Shown: piece after piece, positions 1-7,924 of the stretch
How positions within the stretch are numbered: the first letter of the stretch is position 1
How the letters are laid out: every line of letters begins with the position of its first letter
From: JAALLB01 sp964502215
GTDB taxonomy: Bacteria > Pseudomonadota > Alphaproteobacteria > Rhizobiales > Rhizobiaceae
Assembly (NCBI GenBank): GCA_964502215.1
Contig: CAZCUN010000012.1
Location: 1-64,000, forward strand
Length of the DNA stretch: 64,000 nucleotides
Direction: 5' to 3'
The notes under the pieces: model-generated
Database searches by the model: none
What the model was told of the DNA's origin: nothing
Seen by the model: the letters and a program-made list of their open reading frames with translations, nothing else
Program-made: the position numbers and the translations under genes

Positions 1-305
1 GTGAGGATGCATTATGAGCAAGATACTTTTCCCTGCGATTGATCTTAAAGATGGCAGCCCGTGTTGCCCGCAGAAGCTTTGCTTCGAGGACACACAAACA
101 AATAAGAGCATTCGGCAAGTTCAGGGTGAGGATGCATTATGAGCAAGATACTTTTCCCTGCGATTGATCTTAAAGATGGCAGCCCGTGTTGCCCGCAGAA
201 GCTTTGCTTCGAGGACACACAAACAAATAAGAGCATTCGGCAAGTTCAGGGTGAGGATGCATTATGAGCAAGATACTTTTCCCTGCGATTGATCTTAAAG
301 ATGGC
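1..305 (+). repeat. 125-bp tandem repeat, 2.4 identical copies, carrying the hisA start
   Basis: Bases 1-125 and 126-250 are identical, and 251-305 repeats the first 55 bases before the sequence continues into true hisA. Each unit holds a ribosome-binding site, an ATG and the first 14 hisA codons, then a 48-base element also found before hisF. The sequence begins inside the repeat, so more copies may lie upstream. Perfect identity means a very recent duplication or an assembly artefact at a contig edge; the sequence alone cannot tell which. Confidence 0.95.
14..267 (+). other. Two nested 42-codon hisA start fragments
   Basis: Two of the three repeat copies open a reading frame with the native HisA start (MSKILFPAIDLKDG) that then runs through the repeat. 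The first spans 14-142 and the second 139-267. Each stop overlaps the next start as ATGA, so ribosomes could re-initiate twice before reaching true hisA at 264. The peptides carry 28 repeat-encoded residues after the HisA part and have no expected function. Presence is seen directly; any translational effect is inference. Confidence 0.6.
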
Positions 306-992
306 GAATGCGTTCGTTTGAAGCTTGGCGATATGAATGAAGCCACGGTTTATAATGAAGATCCGGGCGCTCAGGCAAAAGCGTTTGAAGACCAAGGCTT
401 CAAGTGGTTGCATGTGGTCGACCTTAATGGTGCGTTTGAAGGTGAAAGCGTAAACGGCAAAGCAGTTGAGGCTATTTTGGCAAATACTAAAAACCCAGTG
501 CAATTGGGTGGTGGTATCAGAACGCTAGAGCATATTGCCCATTGGTTAGATAAGGGAATTTCCCGCGTCATTTTAGGAACTGTCGCAGTACGTGATCCTG
601 AATTGGTCAAGCAAGCTTGTAAAAAATTTCCAGGAAAAATCGCAGTAGGCATTGATGCCAAGGGCGGTAAGGTAGCGGTTGAAGGCTGGGCAGAAGCCTC
701 AGAACTTGGCATTATCGAGCTTGCCCAAAAATTTGAGGGCGCAGGTGTTTCAGCCATCATTTATACAGATATTGATCGCGATGGAATTTTAACAGGCATC
801 AATTGGCCATCGACAATCGAACTGGCAGAAGCGGTTTCAATTCCCGTGATTGCATCAGGCGGATTGGCTTCCATCAAAGATGTCGAGAAGTTAGCCTCCC
901 CAGAATGCCAAAAACTAGAAGGCGCAATCACAGGCCGCGCACTTTATGATGGTCGTTTGGATGCAGGCGAAGCTTTGAAGGTTTTATTATAA
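264..992 (+). CDS. hisA: HisA, phosphoribosylformimino-AICAR-ribotide isomerase
   Basis: Cytoplasmic (beta/alpha)8-barrel enzyme of histidine synthesis that isomerises ProFAR to PRFAR by an Amadori rearrangement. The 242 residues match the family length. The first catalytic Asp lies in FPAID (D10) and the second in AVGID (D131); phosphate-binding loops are QLGGGIR near residue 80 and VIASGGL near residue 200, with YTDIDRDG between. The start is the third of three identical ATGs made by the upstream 125-bp repeat, and is the only one continuing into the full protein; GGTGAGGA serves as ribosome-binding site. hisF and hisE follow, as in rhizobial his operons. Confidence 0.97.
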   Translation: MSKILFPAIDLKDGECVRLKLGDMNEATVYNEDPGAQAKAFEDQGFKWLHVVDLNGAFEGESVNGKAVEAILANTKNPVQLGGGIRTLEHIAHWLDKGISRVILGTVAVRDPELVKQACKKFPGKIAVGIDAKGGKVAVEGWAEASELGIIELAQKFEGAGVSAIIYTDIDRDGILTGINWPSTIELAEAVSIPVIASGGLASIKDVEKLASPECQKLEGAITGRALYDGRLDAGEALKVLL

Positions 993-1020
993 TGGAGTTT
1001 GATGTTTCATTAGCTGATTT

Positions 1021-1068
1021 CCCGCAAAAGCCTTGCTTTGAGGACAGGCAAACAGAAAAGAGCATTCG
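1021..1068 (+). repeat. 48-bp dispersed repeat block before hisF (also 67-114 and 192-239)
   Basis: This block matches the element in the hisA repeat at 67-114 and 192-239 in 41 of 48 positions by hand alignment. Both contain a short hairpin: GAAGC-TTT-GCTTC before hisA and AAAGC-CTT-GCTTT before hisF. The outer base pair changed on both sides (G-C to A-T), a compensatory change that suggests the hairpin is maintained. No function is known to me. Confidence 0.75.
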
Positions 1069-1120
1069 CTTATGATTGAATTTTTTAAAGTGAAAGCCAT
1101 GATGCAGATTAAAGTATCAG

Positions 1121-1191
1121 CCCTCATGCTGAGCCAGTCGAAGCACGATGCGAGACTTGGGCAATGACCCTTCGACAAGCTCAGGGTGAGG
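1121..1191 (+). repeat. Palindromic intergenic repeat supplying the hisF ribosome-binding site
   Basis: The left arm at 1121-1147 reads CCTCATGCTGAGCCAGTCGA and the right arm at 1168-1191 reads CCTTCGACAAGCTCAGGGTG; they are imperfect inverted repeats. The right arm ends in AGGGTGAGGA eight bases before the hisF ATG and so provides its Shine-Dalgarno. A fragment of the same right arm (TTCAGGGTGAGGA) precedes hisA. The type resembles dispersed REP-like palindromes of proteobacteria. Confidence 0.75.
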
Positions 1192-1198
1192 ATAAATC

Positions 1199-1978
1199 AT
1201 GACCCTCAAAGTCAGAATAATTCCATGCCTTGACGTAGCCGACGGCCGCGTTGTTAAGGGCGTGAATTTTGTTGATCTCGTTGATGCTGGTGATCCTGTT
1301 CAGGCGGCTATTGCTTATGATGCTGCGGGGGCTGATGAACTTACATTTTTGGATATCACCGCAACGTCAGAAGGGCGGGCTGCAACGTTTGATATGATTG
1401 CACGAACGGCTGAGCAATGTTTCATGCCACTAACAGTGGGTGGCGGCGTGCGTGAAGTTGCTGACATACGAAAGCTTTTATTGGCAGGTGCGGATAAGGT
1501 TTCGATTAATACAACGGCTGTTTATAATCCAGATTTTGTTTCTGAGGCTTCCGATAAATTTGGTAACCAATGCATTGTGGTGGCCATTGATGCGAAGAAA
1601 GTTTCAACTGAGGGTGAGGAAGACCGCTGGGAAATTTTTACCCATGGCGGGCGCAAAGAAACGGGTATCAACGCAGTAGAGTTTGCCCAGCTTGTTGTCT
1701 CAAAGGGCGCTGGTGAAATTTTGCTAACTTCAATGGACCGTGATGGAACGCAAGTTGGTTATAACCTACCATTAACAAAAGCCATTTCAGATGCGGTGAA
1801 TGTGCCTGTTATTGCATCAGGCGGAGTGGGTAATTTAGATCACTTGGTTGAAGGTGTTACAAAGGGTGGCGCAAGTGCCGTATTAGCCGCTTCAATTTTT
1901 CACTTTGGCACACATACAATCAGTGAAGCCAAGGCACACATGCATGCGGCTGGTATTCCAGTAAGAATGCATACATAA
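1199..1978 (+). CDS. hisF: HisF, imidazole glycerol phosphate synthase cyclase subunit
   Basis: Cyclase half of IGP synthase; with the glutaminase HisH it converts PRFAR and ammonia to IGP and AICAR. The 259 residues fold as the HisA-like barrel. Catalytic Asp residues sit in IPCLDVADG (D12) and VVAIDAKK (D131); LTVGGGVR, SMDRDGT and VIASGGVG are the phosphate and strand motifs. The 206-base gap from hisA is long for a his operon and is filled by repeat elements rather than genes. The ATG at 1199 has an AGGGTGAGGA ribosome-binding site donated by the palindromic repeat. Confidence 0.97.
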   Translation: MTLKVRIIPCLDVADGRVVKGVNFVDLVDAGDPVQAAIAYDAAGADELTFLDITATSEGRAATFDMIARTAEQCFMPLTVGGGVREVADIRKLLLAGADKVSINTTAVYNPDFVSEASDKFGNQCIVVAIDAKKVSTEGEEDRWEIFTHGGRKETGINAVEFAQLVVSKGAGEILLTSMDRDGTQVGYNLPLTKAISDAVNVPVIASGGVGNLDHLVEGVTKGGASAVLAASIFHFGTHTISEAKAHMHAAGIPVRMHT

Positions 1979-2015
1979 TACAAGCGAAAATTGCCCAACG
2001 TTGGAATGTCTCAGA

Positions 2016-2336
2016 ATGTCCATGAAAAACTTTACACTACAAGACTTAAACGAAATCATTGCATCGCGCTCAGTTGAGGGCGCGGATGTTTCTTATACCA
2101 GTACGTTACTCTCAGCAGGCACCCAAAAATGCGCAAAGAAATTTGGTGAAGAAGCTGTTGAAGCAGTGATTGCGGCAACTTCTGGTGACAAGGTTGAGCT
2201 GGTCAAAGAAACCGCAGATGTGTTATATCACCTATTGGTTTTATTACGTAGCGAAGGCGTTATGTTGGAAGACATTATGATGGAATTACAAAAGCGAACC
2301 TCCCAAACAGGCTTAGAAGAAAAAGCTTCGCGTTAA
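2016..2336 (+). CDS. hisE: HisE, phosphoribosyl-ATP pyrophosphatase
   Basis: All-alpha MazG-like pyrophosphohydrolase that turns PR-ATP into PR-AMP in step 2 of histidine synthesis. The helical metal-binding motifs CAKKFGEEAVEAVIAA and LVKETADVLYHLLVLL are present. The frame opens at a TTG at 2001, but ATGs at 2016 and 2022 give 106 or 104 residues, the normal size; 2016 was chosen. hisE ends one base before the coaA ATG, so the two are almost certainly co-transcribed. It is separate from HisI, as usual in alphaproteobacteria. Confidence 0.95.
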   Translation: MSMKNFTLQDLNEIIASRSVEGADVSYTSTLLSAGTQKCAKKFGEEAVEAVIAATSGDKVELVKETADVLYHLLVLLRSEGVMLEDIMMELQKRTSQTGLEEKASR

Positions 2337-2337
2337 C

Positions 2338-3327
2338 ATGGCAGAGAATCAAGACAAGTTTTGGCAATACGCTGATTTTCCAAAAGATGAAGATCGTATT
2401 TCGCCCTATAGGTTTTTCTCTGCAAAAGATTGGGAAGCCTTTAAAGCCGATACACCCATGACATTGGGTGAAGATGAAATTGCCAGACTACGTTCTTTAA
2501 ATGATCCAATATCCTTGCAAGAAGTAGAGCGGATCTATCTTTCCATGTCGCGGCTTTTATCAACGCATGTAGAAGCACTTCAGCAATTGTTTAAACTGCG
2601 CAGTAAATTCTTGCAGTTCTCAGGCATTAAAACGCCATTTGTAATTGGCATTGCGGGTTCAGTGGCAGTTGGAAAATCCACAACGGCTCGTATCCTTAAA
2701 GAGCTTCTTGCACGATGGCCTTCCAGCCCGAAGGTTGATTTGATTACAACAGATGGGTTTTTAAAACCCAATGCTCAGCTTAAACAGGAAGATTTGATGG
2801 AGCGTAAAGGCTTTCCTGAAAGCTATGATGTTGCGGAAGTTTTGAGATTTTTATCAGCAATTAAAGCAGGTGTTGAAACGGTTAAAGCGCCAGTTTATTC
2901 GCATTTTAGTTATGATGTTATGCCCGATCAGTTCGTAAAAATTGACCGTCCTGATATTTTAATTTTTGAAGGCATTAATGTTCTTCAATCAAGAGACATG
3001 CCACGCGAAGGCGATAGCATTCCGCTTGTGTCAGATTATTTTGATTTCTCGATTTATATTGATGCAGAAGAAAAAGATATTGAGAATTGGTATATTACCC
3101 GCTTCATGGGTTTGCGTGATACAGCTTTCCGTGACCCAGCTTCTTTCTTTCATCATTATTCAACTTCAAGCGATGAAGAAGCTTTGACGGAGGCCAATCG
3201 TCTTTGGAAAGAGATTAATCTGGTTAATTTACATGATAATATTTTACCCACGAGACCCCGTGCAGATTTGATTTTAAAAAAGGGTAGAGATCATTTGGTT
3301 GAAAAAGTAGCGCTTAGAAAGCTTTAA
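2338..3327 (+). CDS. coaA: CoaA, type I pantothenate kinase
   Basis: Phosphorylates pantothenate with ATP in the first, feedback-controlled step of coenzyme A synthesis; cytoplasmic. The Walker A loop GSVAVGKS is at residues 107-114, followed by LITTDGFL, YDVAEVLRFL and the RFMGLRDTAFRDPASFFHHY region typical of prokaryotic type I enzymes. At 329 residues it is normal in length. It follows hisE by one base; a his-coaA order is common in rhizobia. Its stop codon overlaps the stop of convergent alkB (TTAA at 3324-3327), with no terminator hairpin between them. Confidence 0.97.
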   Translation: MAENQDKFWQYADFPKDEDRISPYRFFSAKDWEAFKADTPMTLGEDEIARLRSLNDPISLQEVERIYLSMSRLLSTHVEALQQLFKLRSKFLQFSGIKTPFVIGIAGSVAVGKSTTARILKELLARWPSSPKVDLITTDGFLKPNAQLKQEDLMERKGFPESYDVAEVLRFLSAIKAGVETVKAPVYSHFSYDVMPDQFVKIDRPDILIFEGINVLQSRDMPREGDSIPLVSDYFDFSIYIDAEEKDIENWYITRFMGLRDTAFRDPASFFHHYSTSSDEEALTEANRLWKEINLVNLHDNILPTRPRADLILKKGRDHLVEKVALRKL

Positions 3328-3953
3328 GCCGTTACCCGACGAAGCGTTAGATTAATACGGCCTTCTTGTTTCAGCAAAGTTGAGGTGCCAGGATAAATTT
3401 TGTCCACCCCGTGAAAAGCCATCCTGGATTTGCCTGTCAGTAGCATCACATCCCCGCTTTCAAGCTTAAAAGATTTGGTTGGGTCTTTTCGGTTTTCGCC
3501 ACCAATTCTAAATAAACATGTATCACCCAGTGAAACGGAAAGGACCGGCGCGTCGAAATTTTCTTCATCACGATCTTGATGCAAACCCATTTTAGCTGAG
3601 GCTTCATAAAAATTTATAAGACAAGTTTGCGGTGGTTTTGGAAACTCAGCATATTCATTCCACAAGTTAATAAGGGTTTGCGGAATTTTTGGCCAAGGTT
3701 TCCCTGTTTCTGGATGCGTTTCTTGGTAGCGATACCCTTTTTCTTTTGTGGTCACCCAACCTAATGAGCCACAATTTGTCATGCGCACAGACATAGGTTT
3801 CCCTGTTCTTGGCATTTTTGGAACAAACAAAGGTGAAACAGATACAATATTGCGTATTTCCTCAACGAGGGTAGCTTGTTCAGCTCTATTTAAACGTTGT
3901 GGAACCCACTTTGTCCCAAAAGAAAGTTCTTCTATTTGCATTTTTTGGCTCAT
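3324..3953 (-). CDS. alkB: AlkB-type Fe(II)/2-oxoglutarate dioxygenase
   Basis: Direct-reversal DNA repair enzyme that oxidatively removes alkyl groups such as 1-methyladenine and 3-methylcytosine. In the 209-residue protein the iron ligands are H125 and D127 (LHQDRDE) and H181 (FHGVD); R199 and R205 (GRINLTLRR) fit the 2-oxoglutarate-binding arginines. The frame extends 38 codons upstream, but the ATG at 3953 starts at the expected AlkB N terminus. It is divergent from dnaK and convergent with coaA. No adaptive-response ada gene lies nearby. Confidence 0.93.
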   Translation of the reverse strand: MSQKMQIEELSFGTKWVPQRLNRAEQATLVEEIRNIVSVSPLFVPKMPRTGKPMSVRMTNCGSLGWVTTKEKGYRYQETHPETGKPWPKIPQTLINLWNEYAEFPKPPQTCLINFYEASAKMGLHQDRDEENFDAPVLSVSLGDTCLFRIGGENRKDPTKSFKLESGDVMLLTGKSRMAFHGVDKIYPGTSTLLKQEGRINLTLRRVTA

Positions 3954-3988
3954 AATTAGATTCTTGTTTAAATTAGCGCATACAATCC

Positions 3989-4015
3989 CTTGCACAAGTT
4001 GTTTCTCCTTCTTAT
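3989..4015 (+). promoter_or_regulatory. RpoH (sigma-32) type heat-shock promoter of dnaK
   Basis: CTTG at 3989-3992, an 18-base spacer, then CTTAT at 4011-4015 (continuing ATACCG) fits the alphaproteobacterial RpoH consensus CTTG-N17/18-CYTAT. The predicted start near 4024 leaves a leader of about 147 bases before dnaK. No CIRCE-type inverted repeat is seen. Confidence 0.8.
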
Positions 4016-4170
4016 ATACCGAACAACTGCGGTTTATCCCGTATTTGCCAAAACGGGGAAATCGCAAAAATTTAAAAATTCCAGTCTAACCGGGCGCTGG
4101 ATGTGATGAATTTAAAATTTATCCTGGATGCCGTAAGGGTCCATTCAGTACGCTGGTCAAGGAGAGTAAA

Positions 4171-6093
4171 ATGGCTAAAGTTATTGGTATCGATTTAGGT
4201 ACAACAAATTCATGTGTTGCTGTCATGGACGGCAAGGAAGCAAAAGTTATTGAAAATGCAGAAGGTGCACGTACAACACCTTCAATGGTAGCTTTTGGTG
4301 ATGATGGCGAACGTCTTGTTGGCCAGCCTGCAAAACGTCAAGCGGTAACAAATCCGACTGACACTTTGTTTGCAGTTAAGCGCCTTATTGGTCGCCGCTT
4401 TGATGACAAGACGGTTAAAAAAGATCAAAAGCTTGTTCCATTTGATATTGTCAAAGGCGACAATGGCGATGCTTGGGTAGCAGCTAAGGGTGAAAAATAT
4501 TCACCTTCACAGGTTTCAGCCATGATCCTTCAAAAAATGAAGGAAACAGCCGAGGCTTATTTAGGTGAAACTGTAACGCAAGCCGTTATCACAGTTCCTG
4601 CCTACTTTAACGATGCGCAACGCCAAGCAACAAAAGACGCTGGTAAAATCGCTGGCCTTGAAGTGCTTCGCATTATCAACGAGCCAACAGCTGCTGCTCT
4701 TTCTTATGGCATGGAGAAAAATGACGGTAAGACGATTGCGGTTTATGACCTTGGCGGTGGTACGTTCGATGTTTCCATCCTAGAAATTGGTGATGGTGTT
4801 TTTGAAGTTAAATCAACCAATGGTGATACGTTCCTTGGTGGTGAAGACTTTGACATGACGCTGGTTGATTATTTGGCTTCTGAATTTAAGAAAGAAAATT
4901 CAATCGACCTTAAGGGCGACAAGATGGCGCTTCAGCGCTTGAAAGAAGCTGCTGAAAAAGCAAAGATTGAATTATCATCTGCTGCTCAAACAGAGATTAA
5001 CCTGCCATTCATTACAGCTGATAGTTCTGGTCCAAAGCACATGACCATGAAACTAACACGCGCAAAATTTGAATCACTTGTGGCTGATTTGGTTAAGCGT
5101 ACAGTTAAGCCAATGGCAGAAGCACTAAAAGATGCTGGCCTTAAAGCTGCTGAGATTGATGAAGTGGTTCTTGTTGGTGGTATGACACGCATGCCAAAAG
5201 TGCAAGAAACTGTCAAAGAGTTCTTTGGTAAAGAGCCTCATAAGGGTGTTAACCCAGATGAAGTTGTTGCTATGGGTGCCGCTATTCAGGCTGGCGTTCT
5301 GCAAGGTGATGTGAAAGACGTTCTTCTTCTTGATGTAACGCCGCTTTCTCTTGGTATTGAAACTTTGGGCGGTGTGTTCACACGTTTGATCGATCGCAAC
5401 ACAACAATCCCAACGAATAAGTCTCAGACTTTCTCAACAGCAGAAGATAACCAAAATGCTGTTACCATCCGTGTTTCACAAGGTGAGCGCGAAATGGCGG
5501 CAGATAATAAAATGCTAGGTCAGTTTGATTTGGTTGGTATTCCACCTGCACCACGCGGTATTCCACAAGTGGAAGTAACGTTTGACATTGATGCAAACGG
5601 CATTGTGAACGTGTCTGCAAAAGACAAGGGCACAGGCAAAGAGCAACAAATCTCGATTAAAGCTTCTGGCGGTCTGTCAGATGATGAGATCGAACAAATG
5701 GTCAAAGATGCAGAGGCTAACGCTGATTCAGACAAAGAACGTCGTGAAGGTGTTGAAGCTAAGAACCAAGCTGAAACGCTTATTCATTCAGCAGAGAAAT
5801 CTCTTGAAGAATATGGTGACAAAGTTTCAGAAGATGAGCGTAATGATATCGAGCTTGCAATCTCAGGGTTGAAAGAACTTGTTGAGCAGGAAGATCCTGA
5901 CGGCGAAGAAATCAAAGCGAAGACAGAAGTACTTGCAACCGCATCCATGAAATTGGGTCAGGCAATGTATGAAGCGTCACAAGATGAAGCTGCGGAAGCT
6001 GATGCGGCACGCGATGCTGCTCGTGAAGATGAAGACGTAGTTGATGCAGACTTCGAAGAAATCGACGAAGACGACGACAAGAAGTCTGCGTAA
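4171..6093 (+). CDS. dnaK: DnaK, Hsp70 chaperone
   Basis: ATP-driven chaperone that binds exposed hydrophobic segments and works with DnaJ and GrpE. The 640 residues show the whole architecture: phosphate-1 motif GIDLGTTNSCVAV, VPAYFNDAQRQATKDAG, YDLGGGTFDVSIL, VLVGGMTRMP, the linker VLLLDVTPLSLG near residue 390, the substrate-binding domain, and an acidic, DnaJ/GrpE-independent tail ending DDDKKSA. The ATG has a strong AAGGAGAG site. It is driven by an RpoH-type promoter and followed by an intrinsic terminator before dnaJ. Confidence 0.99.
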   Translation: MAKVIGIDLGTTNSCVAVMDGKEAKVIENAEGARTTPSMVAFGDDGERLVGQPAKRQAVTNPTDTLFAVKRLIGRRFDDKTVKKDQKLVPFDIVKGDNGDAWVAAKGEKYSPSQVSAMILQKMKETAEAYLGETVTQAVITVPAYFNDAQRQATKDAGKIAGLEVLRIINEPTAAALSYGMEKNDGKTIAVYDLGGGTFDVSILEIGDGVFEVKSTNGDTFLGGEDFDMTLVDYLASEFKKENSIDLKGDKMALQRLKEAAEKAKIELSSAAQTEINLPFITADSSGPKHMTMKLTRAKFESLVADLVKRTVKPMAEALKDAGLKAAEIDEVVLVGGMTRMPKVQETVKEFFGKEPHKGVNPDEVVAMGAAIQAGVLQGDVKDVLLLDVTPLSLGIETLGGVFTRLIDRNTTIPTNKSQTFSTAEDNQNAVTIRVSQGEREMAADNKMLGQFDLVGIPPAPRGIPQVEVTFDIDANGIVNVSAKDKGTGKEQQISIKASGGLSDDEIEQMVKDAEANADSDKERREGVEAKNQAETLIHSAEKSLEEYGDKVSEDERNDIELAISGLKELVEQEDPDGEEIKAKTEVLATASMKLGQAMYEASQDEAAEADAARDAAREDEDVVDADFEEIDEDDDKKSA

Positions 6094-6112
6094 GTCTGAT
6101 TTTAAATAATAT

Positions 6113-6155
6113 GCCTTTGGTGTATAACCCCGTAAGATGCACCAAAGGCTTTTTT
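6113..6155 (+). terminator. Intrinsic terminator between dnaK and dnaJ
   Basis: GCCTTTGGTG at 6113-6122 pairs perfectly with CACCAAAGGC at 6140-6149 across a 17-base loop and is followed by six T. It sits just 24 bases before the dnaJ ATG, so it probably limits read-through and keeps DnaJ below DnaK. Confidence 0.9.
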
Positions 6156-6178
6156 CATAAAAGTAAGGTAGGCACCTA

Positions 6179-7327
6179 ATGTCTAAAGCCGATTACTACG
6201 AGCTTCTTGGCACATCCCGAAGCGCTGATGAAAAAGAATTAAAAAGTGCTTTTCGCAAAATGGCGATGAAGCATCACCCAGACCGCAATCCTGATGATGC
6301 TGCCGCAGAAGCTAAGTTTAAAGAAATTAATGAAGCTTATGAGGTCTTAAAAGACCCTCAAAAACGGGCAGCCTATGATCAATATGGCCATGCAGCCTTT
6401 GAACAAGGTGGCGGCGGTGGTTTTGGTGGTGGCGGCTTTGCAGGCGGTGGTTTCTCAGACATTTTCGAAGATATTTTTGGTGAGATGATGGGCGGCGGCG
6501 CTGGTCGTCGTGGCGGCGGCGCACGTTCTGGCGGTCGTGAGCGCGGCGCAGACCTTCGCTACAACATGGAAGTCTCTCTTGAAGATGCTTATAACGGCAA
6601 ATCCGCAGAAATAAGCGTTCCAACAGCTGTAGGTTGTGAAACCTGTTCAGGTTCTGGTGCAAAGCCTGGTTCATCGCCTGTTACGTGTAATACGTGTGGC
6701 GGTGCGGGTCGTGTGCGTGCGTCACAAGGGTTCTTCTCGGTTGAGCGTACTTGTCCTGAATGTCAGGGTCGAGGTGAGGTTATTTCTGATCCATGTAATG
6801 ATTGTTCTGGTCAGGGTCGGGTAACCAAAGAACGCACATTAAGCGTTGATATTCCTGTTGGCATTGAAGACGGTGTTCGTATTCGATTGGGTGGCGAAGG
6901 TGAAGCAGGTGCTAGAGGCGGCCCTTCTGGCGATCTTTATATTTTCCTCAGCATTCAGTCGCATGAATTTTTCCAGCGTGATGGCGCTGATCTTTTTTGT
7001 AAAATACCAATTTCAATGGCAACAGCAGCTCTTGGTGGACAATTTGAAGTTGCGTGTCTGGATGGTACAAAATCTCGCGTCAAAGTGCCTGATGGCACTC
7101 AGACTGGTAAGCAGTTTAGATTACGCAGCAAAGGCATGCCGATCATGCGTTCAAGCGATCTTGGTGATTTATACATTCAGGTTGTAACTGAAACACCTCA
7201 AAACTTGAGTAAACGACAACGCGAATTACTCGAAGAGTTTGAGCAGATTTCATCTGAAGATAACAGCCCAGAGTCAGAAGGTTTTTTCAAGCGAATGAAA
7301 AGTTTTCTAGATGGTCTTGCAGATTAA
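6179..7327 (+). CDS. dnaJ: DnaJ, Hsp40 co-chaperone
   Basis: J-domain protein that delivers clients to DnaK and triggers its ATPase. Order of domains in 382 residues: J domain with HPD (KHHPDRNPDD), a long Gly/Phe-rich linker (about residues 75-120), four CxxCxGxG zinc repeats (CETCSGSG, CNTCGGAG, CPECQGRG, CNDCSGQG), then the two C-terminal client domains. AAGTAAGGTAGG upstream of the ATG is the ribosome-binding site. Transcription must come from dnaK read-through past the terminator or from its own weak promoter. Confidence 0.99.
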   Translation: MSKADYYELLGTSRSADEKELKSAFRKMAMKHHPDRNPDDAAAEAKFKEINEAYEVLKDPQKRAAYDQYGHAAFEQGGGGGFGGGGFAGGGFSDIFEDIFGEMMGGGAGRRGGGARSGGRERGADLRYNMEVSLEDAYNGKSAEISVPTAVGCETCSGSGAKPGSSPVTCNTCGGAGRVRASQGFFSVERTCPECQGRGEVISDPCNDCSGQGRVTKERTLSVDIPVGIEDGVRIRLGGEGEAGARGGPSGDLYIFLSIQSHEFFQRDGADLFCKIPISMATAALGGQFEVACLDGTKSRVKVPDGTQTGKQFRLRSKGMPIMRSSDLGDLYIQVVTETPQNLSKRQRELLEEFEQISSEDNSPESEGFFKRMKSFLDGLAD

Positions 7328-7348
7328 TTCAAATAAAGAGCTAAAGAT

Positions 7349-7922
7349 ATGAGCGCGCCAAAAATTTTATGTTTTTCTGGGTCAACACGTGCAGGGTCTA
7401 TTAATACACAATTGCTTGGTGCAATAACCCGCGAACTTACAGAACTTGATTGTGAGGTAACGCGTATTTCTTTATCAGATTATCCTCTGCCTATTTACAA
7501 TGGTGATTTAGAAGAAAAAGAGGGCGTTCCAGAAAATGCTATTAAGCTTGCTAAGCTTATGAGTGAGCATGATGGATATTTTATATCTTGCCCAGAATAT
7601 AATGGGTCACTGCCTGCTTTGATGAAAAATACAATTGATTGGATGACCAGAGTTTCACCGCAAGACGCGGTGCCATTTTAAAAACAAAGTGGGTGCAATT
7701 GGTGCTTGTTCGCCAGGCGGCATGGGCGGCATTGCTATGTTGCAACATTTACGTCAGATTTTAGTAAGACTAGGCTCTTTGATCATTAGTGAGCAGGTAG
7801 CGGTTGGCAACGGTTTTGGTGCATTTGATGAAATGGATAAATTAACCGATGAACGTAGCAACAAGCATCTTATTGCAACGTGTAAATCTCTTGCTATAAA
7901 GACAAAACTTTTGAAAGCTTAA
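7349..7922 (+). pseudogene. NAD(P)H-dependent FMN reductase, split by one-base frameshift
   Basis: Flavodoxin-fold reductase that uses NAD(P)H to reduce FMN. The first frame (7349-7681) holds the flavin phosphate loop FSGSTRAGSIN and PEYNGSLPALMKNTIDW, then hits TAA right after VPF. The continuation KNKVGAIGACSPGGMGG to LLKA lies in the +1 frame and ends at 7922. Removing one T from TTTT at 7676-7679 restores a normal protein of about 190 residues. Options are a recent pseudogene, a homopolymer sequencing error, or +1 frameshifting at TTT-TAA, where tRNA-Phe could re-pair. It lies 21 bases after dnaJ and 2 before pyrF. Confidence 0.85.
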
Positions 7923-7924
7923 AC

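Noticed and set aside
45..236. 63-codon minus-strand frame across the hisA repeat, with a similar frame at 987-1178
   Set aside because: Both are translations of the same dispersed repeat and share the peptide ECS-LF-CP-SKA-AGN only for that reason; no ribosome-binding site and no independent coding signal.
371..760. 129-codon minus-strand frame inside hisA
   Set aside because: Fully antisense to a well-conserved gene with no own start signal; a shadow frame.
4100..4170. ROSE-type RNA thermometer before dnaK
   Set aside because: Only a four-base CGCT/AGG pairing next to the ribosome-binding site; the conserved UYGCU core and multi-hairpin layout are not convincing.
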